Below are positions 16,825 through 23,378 of a stretch of DNA of 64,000 nucleotides, in pieces; positions within the stretch are counted from its first letter, which is position 1, and the number at the start of each line of letters is the position of its first letter. The DNA comes from Hyphomicrobiales bacterium (GTDB lineage: Bacteria; Pseudomonadota; Alphaproteobacteria; Rhizobiales; Rhizobiaceae): NCBI GenBank assembly GCA_900472925.1, contig UCJU01000023.1, forward strand, positions 1 through 64,000. The letters run 5' to 3'. The position numbers and the translations under genes are program-made. The notes beneath the pieces are model-generated. The model worked only from the letters and a program-made list of their open reading frames with translations, did no database searches and had not been told where the DNA came from.

Positions 16825-17418
16825 ATGCCGCGCACTTTCGCCTATGTCCGCGTTTCGACCACCGGGCAAACAACTGAGAACCAGATACAGGAAATCGAAG
16901 CCGCTGGCTTCCAGGTCGAACCACGCAGGATCGTCGCGGAGACGATCTCCGGCAGTACGGCAATCGCGCAGCGTCGCGGCTTTTCCCGGCTCATGGACCG
17001 CTTGGAATCGGGTGACATTCTAATTGTCACCAAGCTCGATCGGCTCGGCCGTGACGCGATCGATGTCAGCACCACCGTCAAGCTGCTCGCGCAAATGGGC
17101 GTGAAGGTCTACTGTCTCGCTCTGGGTGGTGCTGATCTCACCAGTTCCTCCGGTACGATGACCATGCAGGTTCTCAACGCCGTCGCACAGTTCGAACGGG
17201 ATTTGCTGATCGAACGGACGCAATCAGGCCTCAGGCGGGCAAAGTTCGAAGGCAAGACCCTCGGGCGACCTTCAACACTCAGCGATGGACAGAAGCAGGA
17301 CGTGCGTGAGGATCTTGCAAAAGAAATGAGCGTTTCTGCCATCGCCCGAAAATTTGGAACCAGCCGCCAGACCATCATGCGAGTACGTGATGAGAGTTCA
17401 CGGTCCGTTCGACCTTAG
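16825..17418 (+). CDS. tnpR: Serine resolvase TnpR
   Basis: A 197-residue protein starting at ATG 16825 (MPRTFAYVRVSTTGQTTENQ). Ser at about residue 11 in YVRVS is the expected nucleophile. KLDRLGRDAIDV is the conserved helix after the catalytic core, and Arg in FERDLLIERTQSGL completes the family pattern. The C-terminal helix-turn-helix reads VSAIARKFGTSRQTIMRV. It resolves cointegrates at res. The last codons run into the right inverted repeat (the stop TAG is inside it), which is compact but intact. Confidence 0.93.
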   Translation: MPRTFAYVRVSTTGQTTENQIQEIEAAGFQVEPRRIVAETISGSTAIAQRRGFSRLMDRLESGDILIVTKLDRLGRDAIDVSTTVKLLAQMGVKVYCLALGGADLTSSSGTMTMQVLNAVAQFERDLLIERTQSGLRRAKFEGKTLGRPSTLSDGQKQDVREDLAKEMSVSAIARKFGTSRQTIMRVRDESSRSVRP

Positions 17419-17451
17419 CGTACGATTCCGCACTGCTCTTGTTCCGACCCC
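17414..17451 (-). repeat. Right 38-bp terminal inverted repeat
   Basis: CTTAGCGTACGATTCCGCAC to GTTCCGACCCC: the inverse of the left end with about two mismatches. It overlaps the end of tnpR. Confidence 0.9.
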
Positions 17452-17476
17452 AGGTAGACTTCCTCGTATTTGATTT

Positions 17477-17567
17477 GTGAAACGGCAGGGGTCCCTATGC
17501 CGATACGCACGATAACGCCTTGTTATTTTTCACTTTGACGGGGTCATTTCTGTATGCCTAATCACAG
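17477..17567. repeat. Repeat B: member of the three-copy family
   Basis: A 91-base copy starting 25 bases beyond the transposon right end. The core reads GCCGATACGCACGATAACGC, and the longer tail TTTCTGTATGCCTAATCACA is shared with repeat C. Immediately after it begins the SDR gene fragment. Confidence 0.7.
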
Positions 17568-17576
17568 GCGTCATTC

Positions 17577-17939
17577 GATCAAACGTTCGCGTCAACGTCA
17601 AAGGTACTGTGTTCACGGTGCAGAAAGCACTGCCCCTGATGCAGGCGGGTGGATCGATCATCCTCACCGGATCGACAACCGGCTCCATGTGAACAGCAGC
17701 GTTCAGCGTCTATAGCGCGACGAAGGCAGCGATCCGCAACTTTGCCCGTAGCTGGGCCTTGGATTTAAAGGGGTCAGGTATTCGGGTCAACGTGCTGTCT
17801 CCTGGGGCCACGGAAACGCCCGGCCTGAAGGGTCTTGTAACGCCTGCAGAGGAGGCTGCTTTGCTTGAAGGTCTGGCAGCGCAGATTCCGCTCGACCGGG
17901 TCGCAAATCCCGACGAGATCGCGGCTGTAGCACTGCTCC
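17577..17939 (+). pseudogene. Short-chain dehydrogenase fragment
   Basis: One plus-strand frame encodes the middle of an SDR: VNVKGTVFTVQKALPLMQAG, IILTGSTTGSM, the active-site block VYSATKAAIRNFARSWALDL and IRVNVLSPGATETPGL. It lacks the N-terminal Rossmann glycine motif, has an in-frame TGA at 17690-17692 where Gly is expected, and breaks off near 17939 before the C-terminus. Both ends are replaced by unrelated sequence, so this is a dead fragment left by rearrangement. Confidence 0.85.
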
Positions 17940-18242
17940 TTGTTTTGTTTCGACAACACACCAGCTACGAAGAAGCTGGATATTTCCGAGTTCAAACCCA
18001 CTCCTGTCCGGGATGAACCTGAACGGGAGAGAGAACTCGATAAAGTTGCGGAGAAAGCCGGGTTCGTCAGCCGAGAACCACTTGTGCGTGTTGAAAAAGT
18101 GCGTAAAAAGAACCGAGTCCAGGACACGCTTTACGTTCGCGGACCACTCGAACTAACCAACCGTTTCAAGGAGTTCTGCAACGATCAGGGCTACTCGTAC
18201 GGGGAGGGGCTCGAGGCGTTGATGAAGAAGGCGAAAATCTGA
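17940..18242 (+). CDS. Putative ribbon-helix-helix plasmid protein, 5' end uncertain
   Basis: A frame of about 100 residues that opens with TTG and no ribosome site, directly at the junction with the SDR fragment, so the true N-terminus may be missing. The N-terminal 55 residues are charged and probably disordered (EPERERELDKVAEKAGF). The C-terminal 45 residues, VQDTLYVRGPLELTNRFKEF then a short helix pair, resemble small RHH DNA-binding proteins encoded near plasmid partition or mobilisation genes. That assignment comes from pattern only. No ParA partner is adjacent. Confidence 0.5.
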   Translation: MFCFDNTPATKKLDISEFKPTPVRDEPERERELDKVAEKAGFVSREPLVRVEKVRKKNRVQDTLYVRGPLELTNRFKEFCNDQGYSYGEGLEALMKKAKI

Positions 18243-18312
18243 CAAGGGTTTCTGGATAATAAGGTATCCGATTTCGTTAGACTCAAACTGGAAGAACGAG
18301 CATTGTTTTTCA

Positions 18313-18846
18313 ATGACGATACGGTCTGAAATAGCCGCCCTCACGGGTCGATTTATAACTGGTTGCCTTGTCACTGCGGCACTGAGTGTGGGTGGTGTTT
18401 GGTTTGTGGTCGACTTATCGCTTAGGGGCGTCGAGAGTGCCATCCAGGTGACGAACGAGAGAGTCACAGAGATCAACCGTCGTATCGAGCGTCTCGAAGA
18501 CAAACTTGACGGTGTGGAGAAGCATATACTGCAAGGCTTTAAGGATATGAAGCAAGCCAGCATTACGCCGAAAGAAAACTTCTTTCCACTGGCCTCGCAA
18601 GTTCATGTCATACGTTTACCCCCAACCGCGTCGTCTAGTGATGCTGAACTAGACACTGGCTCTGACGGTCAAACACCCGTTTACGCTTCTGGTAATTCTA
18701 ACTCCTCGTCGGGAGAAGAATCGGTGCAAAAGCTACAGCGAGCGAAAGTGCTAAGAGAATTGTTTGAGAAGTATGGCCCAATGGAAAGACTCACCCCAAC
18801 GAGAGAAACTTCTTGTATCGGAGACACCGTCCTCTGCAGATTTTAA
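18313..18846 (+). CDS. Membrane-anchored coiled-coil protein, hypothetical
   Basis: A 177-residue protein with one membrane segment near residues 13-33 (FITGCLVTAALSVGGVWFVV). A coiled coil follows (VTEINRRIERLEDKLDGVEK), then a Ser/Pro-rich low-complexity stretch and a short helical tail (KLQRAKVLRELFEKYG). The topology suggests a small cytoplasmic N-terminus with the coiled coil on the other side. No family is recognised. It lies 70 bases after the RHH-like gene on the same strand. Confidence 0.55.
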   Translation: MTIRSEIAALTGRFITGCLVTAALSVGGVWFVVDLSLRGVESAIQVTNERVTEINRRIERLEDKLDGVEKHILQGFKDMKQASITPKENFFPLASQVHVIRLPPTASSSDAELDTGSDGQTPVYASGNSNSSSGEESVQKLQRAKVLRELFEKYGPMERLTPTRETSCIGDTVLCRF

Positions 18847-18878
18847 CTATTCAGAAATCTAATTTAGTTTCAGGGGGG

Positions 18879-19163
18879 CTAACGAGGGAGTTTACCCAGC
18901 AGCCACTTGTTGGTGCGTTTGTTGCCACAGCTGAGACGCCTCAAGCGTGGCGCTAATGACGCCAAATAAGCACGACTGGCCCACTTTTTGGATAGCTCCC
19001 AACGATGTAGCCAGCCCTCGTGCTCGCACTTTGTGCAGTAAGCGCCGAGGGCATGCCACTCGGGGATGTCTTCAAGCGTTGTGCTGATGGGGTCCGGTAA
19101 AAACCCCAGATAAACTATCTCGTCAGCCTTGGGGCTAAAGGCTATGCCTCGACGATGTTTCAT
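18879..19163 (-). CDS. Small zinc-ribbon-like hypothetical protein
   Basis: A 94-residue protein with CTKCEHEG in the middle and a later RLRRLSCGNKRTNKW. The pattern CxxC...C resembles, from memory, small rhizobial proteins that share CxxC and RLRCSRCG-type motifs, but here one Cys of the second pair is missing. The protein is basic at the C-terminus and could bind nucleic acid. It is convergent with the preceding gene and divergent from the next. Confidence 0.5.
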   Translation of the reverse strand: MKHRRGIAFSPKADEIVYLGFLPDPISTTLEDIPEWHALGAYCTKCEHEGWLHRWELSKKWASRAYLASLAPRLRRLSCGNKRTNKWLLGKLPR

Positions 19164-19218
19164 TTTCTAATTCTGTTCTAATTGCTGAACAGAGTCAATT
19201 TGCGGAGACTGCGGATCT

Positions 19219-19767
19219 ATGCACCCCGATGATGTTTTCGGCCCTTGCCAACCTCCAGACCGCGAAATTCAACCTCACGAATGGACAGGACGTCCATCGA
19301 TGCTTCGGCAACTTAATCCCGAAACCGGTGCTTGGTTGAGCGACTACCTCCAAGGAGTTTCTAACCATGAGATCTCGGAGCTGCTCGCCAGCACGACCAC
19401 CGTTCTCTGGGTAATGGACGACGACCAGCAGATCTTCTTTGCTCTCGAGGAAGTTCGTAATATCGACGATGACACATTGGTCTTCGCGTATCCTAAAACG
19501 GGAGTGAAACTACCGGACGGTTTAAAGAAGTTCGGCCATCCTTCCCTACTTCCTCCAGTTGCCCAAGCAACTCCCACTCCTAGAGAAAAGTGGGCCCGCT
19601 GTGGAGGAGATATTAGGTACGATAACACTCTAGGGTTGCAAAATCCGTGGATGTTGACGTTCCAGTCGGGTCGATATGGGACTCGAGATCACCTCAAAGA
19701 TTCCCATATAGAAGCTGTAGCGGGACTCTTCGCTAAAAATAGTGTATTACTCACCCCTTACGTGTGA
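19219..19767 (+). CDS. Hypothetical protein
   Basis: A 182-residue soluble protein without signal or membrane segments. Visible stretches include ETGAWLSDYLQGVSNHEISE, TTTVLWVMDDDQQIFFALEE and the ending FAKNSVLLTPYV. I do not recognise a family. The frame has coding character along its length. The following gene starts 14 bases after its stop on the same strand, so the two form a probable bicistron. No ribosome site is strong at the ATG (GGAGACTGCGGATCT upstream is acceptable). Confidence 0.6.
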   Translation: MHPDDVFGPCQPPDREIQPHEWTGRPSMLRQLNPETGAWLSDYLQGVSNHEISELLASTTTVLWVMDDDQQIFFALEEVRNIDDDTLVFAYPKTGVKLPDGLKKFGHPSLLPPVAQATPTPREKWARCGGDIRYDNTLGLQNPWMLTFQSGRYGTRDHLKDSHIEAVAGLFAKNSVLLTPYV

Positions 19768-19780
19768 TAGGATCGACGTC

Positions 19781-20389
19781 ATGAGAATACTTGGCATGCT
19801 CCCGTCAGAAATTGAGCGCTTGAAAAAAGCAGAGACCACACCTGAGCTAAAGGCTGAGCTCCTAAATGCAATAGGCCGCGTCCTAGCTACTCCCTCTTCA
19901 AATGATGAGGAGATTTTCCTCGCAGCTAAAAACCTATCCAAGATAGGACTCGATCGGTTTGTGAGCCCAGCGGAAGTTGCGAGTGTCATTGTTGATCCGA
20001 CATTTCCTTCGGCTAAGGACTTTTTGAGCGGTTTAAATAAAAACTATGCAGGGCAGGTCGCCCTTACGGTCCTTCAGAATATCACTGATAGTGAGCAGGT
20101 AACCGTAGTTGACGATAGTGACGTGCATGAAGCTCGTATCCTGCGACATATCAATCGCTATAACAAATATAAGCGACGTAAAGATCGCGCACAGGCTACT
20201 ATCAAAGCATTCAGTAAGAATATTGTCTTCAGACTTGGTAGGAACCGAAGCCATTCATTGGCGGCAGCAACCATACTCTCGCACGGGGGCGAACCGGTTG
20301 AAGTCATTGTTTTCGGCGAAGATGACTTCGATGCTACAATAGGGGTCGGACGGGTGAAACAACCACCTCGGTTCACCGCAACCAAATAG
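19781..20389 (+). CDS. Hypothetical protein
   Basis: A 202-residue protein; the ATG at 19781 (MRILGMLPSEIERLKKAETT) is preferred because it follows an AGGAT site and avoids overlap with the preceding gene. The first 140 residues are helical. The C-terminal third is basic (NKYKRRKDRAQATIKAF), then alternates strands (EPVEVIVFGEDDFDATIG). No motif allows a function call. It ends 27 bases before a clear terminator, so it is the last gene of the unit. Confidence 0.6.
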   Translation: MRILGMLPSEIERLKKAETTPELKAELLNAIGRVLATPSSNDEEIFLAAKNLSKIGLDRFVSPAEVASVIVDPTFPSAKDFLSGLNKNYAGQVALTVLQNITDSEQVTVVDDSDVHEARILRHINRYNKYKRRKDRAQATIKAFSKNIVFRLGRNRSHSLAAATILSHGGEPVEVIVFGEDDFDATIGVGRVKQPPRFTATK

Positions 20390-20415
20390 AACTCAAATCT
20401 AACTGTTCGAAATCA

Positions 20416-20441
20416 AGCCCTGGCCCCCGCCGGGGCTTTTT
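20416..20441 (+). terminator. Rho-independent terminator
   Basis: The stem AGCCCTGGC/GCCGGGGCT has nine pairs, one of them G-T, with a CCCC loop and TTTTT after it. It lies 27 bases after the stop of the preceding plus-strand gene. Confidence 0.9.
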
Positions 20442-20445
20442 GCAT

Positions 20446-20536
20446 GTAAATCAGCAGGGGTTCCCGACGCCGATACGCATGATAACGCCTTGCTATTTCT
20501 CACGCTCACGGGGTCATTTCTGTACGCTTAATCACA
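20446..20536. repeat. Repeat C: member of the three-copy family
   Basis: A 91-base copy directly after the terminator. The core GCCGATACGCATGATAACGC is identical to repeat A, and the tail TTTCTGTACGCTTAATCACA is shared with repeat B. No gene is seen between here and the transposon remnant at 20712. Confidence 0.7.
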
Positions 20537-20711
20537 CATGTGACGTAAGCGGCAAGCTGAGGCCGTTCAGGCCCTGTAGCTCCACGGCATAAGGGTATGG
20601 TGTTCGTTTTCATAAGAGTTTGAACCATTTATCCGTTTCCTCGTGATCCACTTACGCCGTATAAAATTGTTGTCGGGCAATTCACTACACCGGATCTGGT
20701 GGGCTAACGCG

Positions 20712-20802
20712 AAATGGAAAAACGGATTAAATCTCGCTGAAACTCAACAGACAGACGGTTATGCGGGTTCGCGACGAAGGTTCACGGTCCGTTCGATCTT
20801 AG
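20712..20802 (+). pseudogene. 3' remnant of a second tnpR
   Basis: The frame ending at TAG 20800-20802 reads NRQTVMRVRDEGSRSVRS, against SRQTIMRVRDESSRSVRP at the end of the intact tnpR. Upstream, homology continues in another frame (KNGLNLAET), implying a frameshift, then stops. As in the intact element, its stop codon lies inside the terminal repeat at 20798-20835. It belongs to a related but distinct transposon. Confidence 0.75.
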
Positions 20803-20835
20803 CGTGTCGCCAGGAACAGATCTTGTTCCGACCCC
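20798..20835 (-). repeat. Right end of a second, decayed Tn3-family element
   Basis: The 38 bases from CTTAGCGTGTCGCC to CTTGTTCCGACCCC match the transposon end at 17414-17451 in both termini but differ in the middle. It has the same orientation as that right end, and no separate left end was found. Confidence 0.75.
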
Positions 20836-20869
20836 AACACGACCGCTGAGCACCGTAAGCCGTTACTGC

Positions 20870-21175
20870 TCATTCAAACGTAATCCACGGAACACCTTCA
20901 ACCAAGCGTCCGCCATGGGCACAGGCATCGCCAATACGGGCAATCTTCTTGCCCTGAATGTTGGCAACTGATGAACCACTCGTGATTTTGTCAGACGTGG
21001 TTGGTACACCCGTACACAGAAGACTATCGCCTACGGTCGCTATGGGTACACCCTCGACAGTGACGAAGTTCTGCTGCGTCGAGATCACCGGCCCGCCAAT
21101 GTGCGGTTTTGGGCCAGGATCGACCATTGGGCAGAGATGCATATGGCCTTTGAGCGTAGCGGGCTTGGCAACCAC
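20870..21175 (-). CDS. PAAR-domain T6SS spike-tip protein
   Basis: A 101-residue protein starting at GTG 21175, with TGAGGAA upstream (VVAKPATLKGHMHLCP). The PAAR pattern is seen as repeated beta units: GHMHLCPMVDPGPKPHIGGP, VEGVPIATVGDSLLCTGVP and ARIGDACAHGGRLVEG. The His and Cys residues are placed for zinc binding at the tip. PAAR proteins cap the VgrG trimer and sharpen the spike. The gene lies last in the vgrG operon, 38 bases after the immunity gene, 35 bases from the relic transposon end. Confidence 0.9.
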   Translation of the reverse strand: MVAKPATLKGHMHLCPMVDPGPKPHIGGPVISTQQNFVTVEGVPIATVGDSLLCTGVPTTSDKITSGSSVANIQGKKIARIGDACAHGGRLVEGVPWITFE

Positions 21176-21213
21176 GGCTTGTTCCTCAGATTGAAAAACT
21201 ATATCAGCCAGTC

Positions 21214-21654
21214 TCAGCGCAAAAAGCTGACTGTGGTCAATTCGTCCCGCAGCGATTGCCATTCTTCAAGGACGGATATTGTCACTGCTTTGTTTTCGGC
21301 GTCATCGTCATGGAAACCGGTCAACGAAAGGCCCAGTTTGAGGAAAACGATAAAGCCGTACATTTCGAATGCTTCACCAGATTCAGCCTCCATTGCTTTC
21401 AAAACTGACGAAGGTTCGGCTGCGAAAATATCGATACCCTTGTATGTGATTCCTTTAGAATACCGCGTCGCTCCAATGCGATACAAACCATCGTTGCGAA
21501 ACGCTAGGTTTAAGTAATTCTCGAAGTAAAGCTCTGTTACGTCATCACGTACAGTGCGGTCTAATTCCTGACCGAGGGCAATCTGTGATTCACTAATAGT
21601 CATTCCGAACTTCAAATTTCCGAGACCCTGAGCGGGATATATTTCTAGCGACAT
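21214..21654 (-). CDS. Probable immunity protein for the adjacent effector
   Basis: A 146-residue acidic, soluble, alpha/beta protein: GLGNLKFGMTISESQIAL at the N-terminus, YFENYLNLAFRNDGLYRIGA in the middle and YGFIVFLKLGLSLTGFHDDD later. It lacks a signal peptide, so it should act in the cytosol, which fits protection from a nuclease. It starts nine bases after the effector stop. Small, unlike, and immediately downstream is the normal arrangement for an immunity gene. The family is not recognised. Confidence 0.65.
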   Translation of the reverse strand: MSLEIYPAQGLGNLKFGMTISESQIALGQELDRTVRDDVTELYFENYLNLAFRNDGLYRIGATRYSKGITYKGIDIFAAEPSSVLKAMEAESGEAFEMYGFIVFLKLGLSLTGFHDDDAENKAVTISVLEEWQSLRDELTTVSFLR

Positions 21655-21663
21655 ATCATTTCC

Positions 21664-22428
21664 TTACGATACTGGAGTGTCAGAAGGACTAGTGCCCGAC
21701 TCTGGAGGAATTGGATCGGGTATAGGTACGTCTACAGGCGTATCGACCTCCTTGGGTTTGTTCAAGCCATGCTTCTCGCGGCATGCAGCATACTCTTCAG
21801 CCTCTTTTATAGCCTCGTCGTATCTGGTTGGGTCTCCGGCCTCTTTTGCAATCCGGCGGGCGTCGTCGATGTCCATTTGCAAAGCTTCTTTGTATTTTCC
21901 ATCTCTGATCAGCTCGCCCTGTTTCGCGCGCCATCTAGCTCCATCTGCGCCTTTGTTGCCATTGCTCATGGTTTTCCTGTGATCAAGTTCCTCCATTTGT
22001 ATTGCGGGGAGATCATTAAAGTCGGATTTGGGAAAGGAATCTTTTGCTGGCATGTGGTGTGAGTCCAACTTATCCCCCCGTGGCTTCGCCATCTCCTTAT
22101 GGGCACCACCTCTATACTTTCCGGAACCCTGACCTCGTCTCAGATGCTCGCACGGATCTTTTGGCTTACAGTTTCCGGTGGCGCAATCATCTGTATCGGC
22201 TATTGGTTTGGTTTTAGATTCAACATTCTCGTTCGCATCCTCCAAGTAACTGGCTAATGCTTCAGCAGCGGCACGACCTGCGACAGCGCCAACTCTGCCC
22301 CCAATCCATCCTCCAACCGCTGCCCCCCCTGGCCCTGCAATGGCGCCGGCTAAAGCGCCAATAGCGCGACCGAGCCAGCCCCCTGCAATGGCGCCGCCCG
22401 CCCCGGCCACTGTCGTCGTCGTGCTCAT
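21664..22428 (-). CDS. T6SS effector with putative HNH/endonuclease VII-like toxin domain
   Basis: A 254-residue protein. Residues 1-60 are a glycine-zipper, membrane-like segment (GGAIAGGWLGRAIGALAGAI). A linker with DDCATGNCKPKDPC follows near 80-95. The toxin region shows YRGGAHKEMAKPRGD then LDSHHMPAKDSF and IQMEELDHRKTMS, a His-rich set typical of HNH/ENDO VII-superfamily polymorphic toxins. DNA cleavage is inferred. The C-terminus is a Pro/Asp-rich tail. Its ATG overlaps the DUF4123 stop by four bases, so adaptor and effector are co-translated. Confidence 0.75.
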   Translation of the reverse strand: MSTTTTVAGAGGAIAGGWLGRAIGALAGAIAGPGGAAVGGWIGGRVGAVAGRAAAEALASYLEDANENVESKTKPIADTDDCATGNCKPKDPCEHLRRGQGSGKYRGGAHKEMAKPRGDKLDSHHMPAKDSFPKSDFNDLPAIQMEELDHRKTMSNGNKGADGARWRAKQGELIRDGKYKEALQMDIDDARRIAKEAGDPTRYDEAIKEAEEYAACREKHGLNKPKEVDTPVDVPIPDPIPPESGTSPSDTPVS

Positions 22429-23378
22429 GCAGAGATTCCGGTCGCTGAAGGGTTGGAGCGCAAGGCATCGGCGGCGTTGGCGATCAGAGATTTAACCCTG
22501 TTATCAGGCGTATCACCGCCATCCCGTATGAAGTCTCTAACCTCTGGGGCGTCCGCCGCTTTTCCATCGGACATTACCATCACATAAGCCCAGCGCGCGC
22601 GCCCACGTTCGCTTTTAATTCCAAGCTCATCTGCAGACTTTTCGCTGGCAAGCGTAGCACCCCAAATGAAGTCGTCATCAACGCCGGAAAAATGTGGCGG
22701 CGAATTTGCTTTCAAAAACCGGGCTATTCGCAACCGAGAGGAATGAAGCATGGCAGCTTTCAGCCTTTCCATCTGTTCTTGCTCAATGCGTAGTGGGCCG
22801 GGCAGGGGGGCGGGTAGGTCTGAGGGCGCTTTCACCCTCTTGGCACCTCCATAGTCCGGTGAGTTGAAAACAACACAGTCCGCAGGGCCTAAGAACCGAG
22901 AGAGCTGTTGCCGCGTGAGAATGGGAAGCAGTGCGCCGAGAACATTCGGGTCCCAGTGTCGAAATAATACGCGTTCGTACTGGGGTGCGGTCGGAAGGCC
23001 GCTGCCAGTTTCTTCCACAGGGATCAATACCTCATTGAGGGTGCGCAAATGGCGATAGAGTGTGTCGTCGCCAGTTGGATGAGACCAATAGACCGCGCAA
23101 GCATTTTTAGCGTCTAGCCAGCTTATATAAGAGCGCTCAGGGACGACTGAGAGATCTACCAACCATGGTCCTGCCGAGCGAAATTCAGGGGACGCACCGT
23201 CCAGAAATAGCGATCTTGAATATATTCCCTCATCCTTAAGCAGACGATGGAGGTCATCGAATGCACCGCCATCGAGTACTACAGAGACAATCCCCGCCAT
23301 TGCTTCGACTGCCTGTTTTGTTAGCTTTGCGGTCTCGTTGGAATCAGGCAGATCAAGTACGGGTGTAGGTGTCATCAT
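22425..23378 (-). CDS. DUF4123 T6SS effector adaptor (Tap-like), copy 2
   Basis: A 317-residue protein starting at ATG 23378, which overlaps the vgrG stop as TAATG, with AGGA upstream. A longer frame to 23426 would run far into vgrG. It is a full-length paralogue of the copy at 10604-11557 (shared YERVLFRHWDPNVLG, LGPAD). It should bind the N-terminal part of the effector encoded next and hand it to VgrG. Confidence 0.88.
   Translation of the reverse strand: MMTPTPVLDLPDSNETAKLTKQAVEAMAGIVSVVLDGGAFDDLHRLLKDEGIYSRSLFLDGASPEFRSAGPWLVDLSVVPERSYISWLDAKNACAVYWSHPTGDDTLYRHLRTLNEVLIPVEETGSGLPTAPQYERVLFRHWDPNVLGALLPILTRQQLSRFLGPADCVVFNSPDYGGAKRVKAPSDLPAPLPGPLRIEQEQMERLKAAMLHSSRLRIARFLKANSPPHFSGVDDDFIWGATLASEKSADELGIKSERGRARWAYVMVMSDGKAADAPEVRDFIRDGGDTPDNRVKSLIANAADALRSNPSATGISA

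Larger units (their letters stand above)
13359..17451. mobile_element. Tn3-family transposon, 4093 bp
   Basis: Two 38-bp ends, 13359-13396 and 17414-17451, are inverted copies beginning GGGGTCGGAACAAGAGCAGT and ending in CTAAG. They enclose tnpA, a res-like region, a small passenger gene and tnpR. The five bases outside each end (TTTTA on the left, AGGTA on the right) do not match, so no target duplication is visible. The element has probably been rearranged after insertion or moved by recombination with the related end at 20798-20835. Confidence 0.9.

Noticed and set aside
20543-20640. GTAAGCGGCAAGCTGAGGC resembling an IS66-type end
   Set aside because: Only one end was seen, with no matching inverted copy or IS66 genes, so it is not reported as an insertion sequence.
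13359-20835. One composite transposon from the left end to the outermost right end
   Set aside because: The outer right end differs in its centre from the left end, flanking five bases do not match, and the inner right end completes a standard element by itself.
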